Both the position numbers and the translations under genes were made by a program. A DNA stretch of 64,000 nt, from contig OY755048.1 of NCBI GenBank assembly GCA_963576565.1, positions 1,804,501-1,868,500 on the forward strand. Reading direction: 5' to 3'. A model generated the notes under the pieces. That model was given only the letters and a program-made list of their open reading frames with translations, was not told the origin of the DNA and searched no databases. Below, in pieces: positions 63,446 to 64,000 of the stretch; the first letter of the stretch is position 1, and each line of letters opens with the position of its first letter. Source of the DNA: Aspidapion aeneum. Lineage: Eukaryota; Arthropoda; Insecta; Coleoptera; Brentidae.

Positions 63446-64000
63446 TTAGCTCACATATATACTATACCATAGTAGTGTGAGCTATGGTGATCCTAATTTT
63501 TTCGAGAAAAAAAAAGTTGCTCCGATTTCAAAAATTTTTATATATCTTTGCGTTTCAGATGATTTTGAAACTTTTTTGTTGCGCCGTCTGTCTGTCTGTC
63601 TGTCTGTCTGTATGTCTGTCTGTCTGTCTGTCTGTATGTCTGTAACGACCAACGCGCATAACTCAAAAACCGCTTGGCCGATTTTAATGAAATTTGGTAC
63701 CTAGGCTGGGTTTTGGGCCGAGATGGTCCCGTTTAAAAATGAACAAAATCCACCGAGCACAAACCAAATAAAAGGGTGGGGGTAGATTTCAAAAATTAGA
63801 GTTTATGGAAAAATATGGCGTGTGTGACATCAAACGAAAGGTAATTGAGTCTGGAGTTCAAAAAAATACATTTTAATTTATTTAAAAAAAAAGGGTGGGG
63901 GTATCTTTCGAAAATTAGAGTTTAAGTGAAAATATGGCGTGTGTGATATCAAACGAAAGGTAATTGAGTCCGGAGTTTAACAAAATACATTTTAGTTTTT
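63446..64000 (-). mobile_element. HLE copy L, cut by the window edge
   Basis: Reverse-oriented, TTAGCTCACATATATAC, TCTG array and two internal units; the other terminus is outside the window. Confidence 0.87.

Overview
The window is animal nuclear DNA: spliced genes with GT-AG introns, AT-rich introns, and dense transposon debris. The transposon mix is typical of an insect with a large, repeat-rich genome: Jockey-like LINEs, a Penelope-like element, hAT elements, TIR elements with TACAGGGTGT ends, and a microsatellite-bearing family carrying GACA/TCTG arrays. The order of insect cannot be fixed from sequence alone. Two protein-coding genes, both on the + strand, account for all convincing host coding sequence.

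Gene 1 (226-32216, 5' end outside the window) is filamin, the orthologue of Drosophila cheerio. I joined 19 exons that stay in phase throughout and encode about 2308 residues: the end of CH1, all of CH2, 22 immunoglobulin-like filamin repeats, a Thr/Gln-rich hinge after repeat 13 and a second hinge before the last (dimerisation) repeat. A 9.7-kb intron packed with repeats separates repeats 1-13 from the hinge exon. Just downstream, at 19198-19423, lies an unannotated open exon whose donor phase exactly fits the next filamin exon. It would give a 930-residue short filamin without the actin-binding domain and with 9 repeats, which is the layout of the known short Drosophila isoform.

Gene 2 (34774-52436, complete) is SGSM3/RUTBC3, a Rab GTPase-activating protein with TBC, SH3 and RUN domains, in 12 exons (804 residues). 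Its TBC arginine-finger position reads as histidine.

Nearly everything else is mobile DNA. The dominant family (called HLE here, 13 pieces, about 0.65-0.9 kb when complete) runs from ATACTCTGCC to GTGTGAGCTAA. It has a hairpin with GCTCACAC/GTGTGAGC arms at each end, 1-4 internal units of about 120 bp, and a (GACA)n array. A nested pair at 61371-63017 shows that insertion adds no long target duplication, which suggests a non-autonomous rolling-circle (Helitron/Helentron-like) element. At least five copies sit inside other TIR elements and one sits inside a Jockey LINE. Two hAT elements with perfect 8-bp target duplications (39609-41516 and 54544-56000), a third element with an 8-bp duplication (41629-43406), two tiny hAT-type MITEs and several long inverted-repeat elements fill the remaining introns. 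The SGSM3 introns also hold a coding-like minisatellite (50090-52215), a 160-bp tandem repeat and a CTTTTT-rich tract. No tRNA, rRNA or CRISPR was seen.
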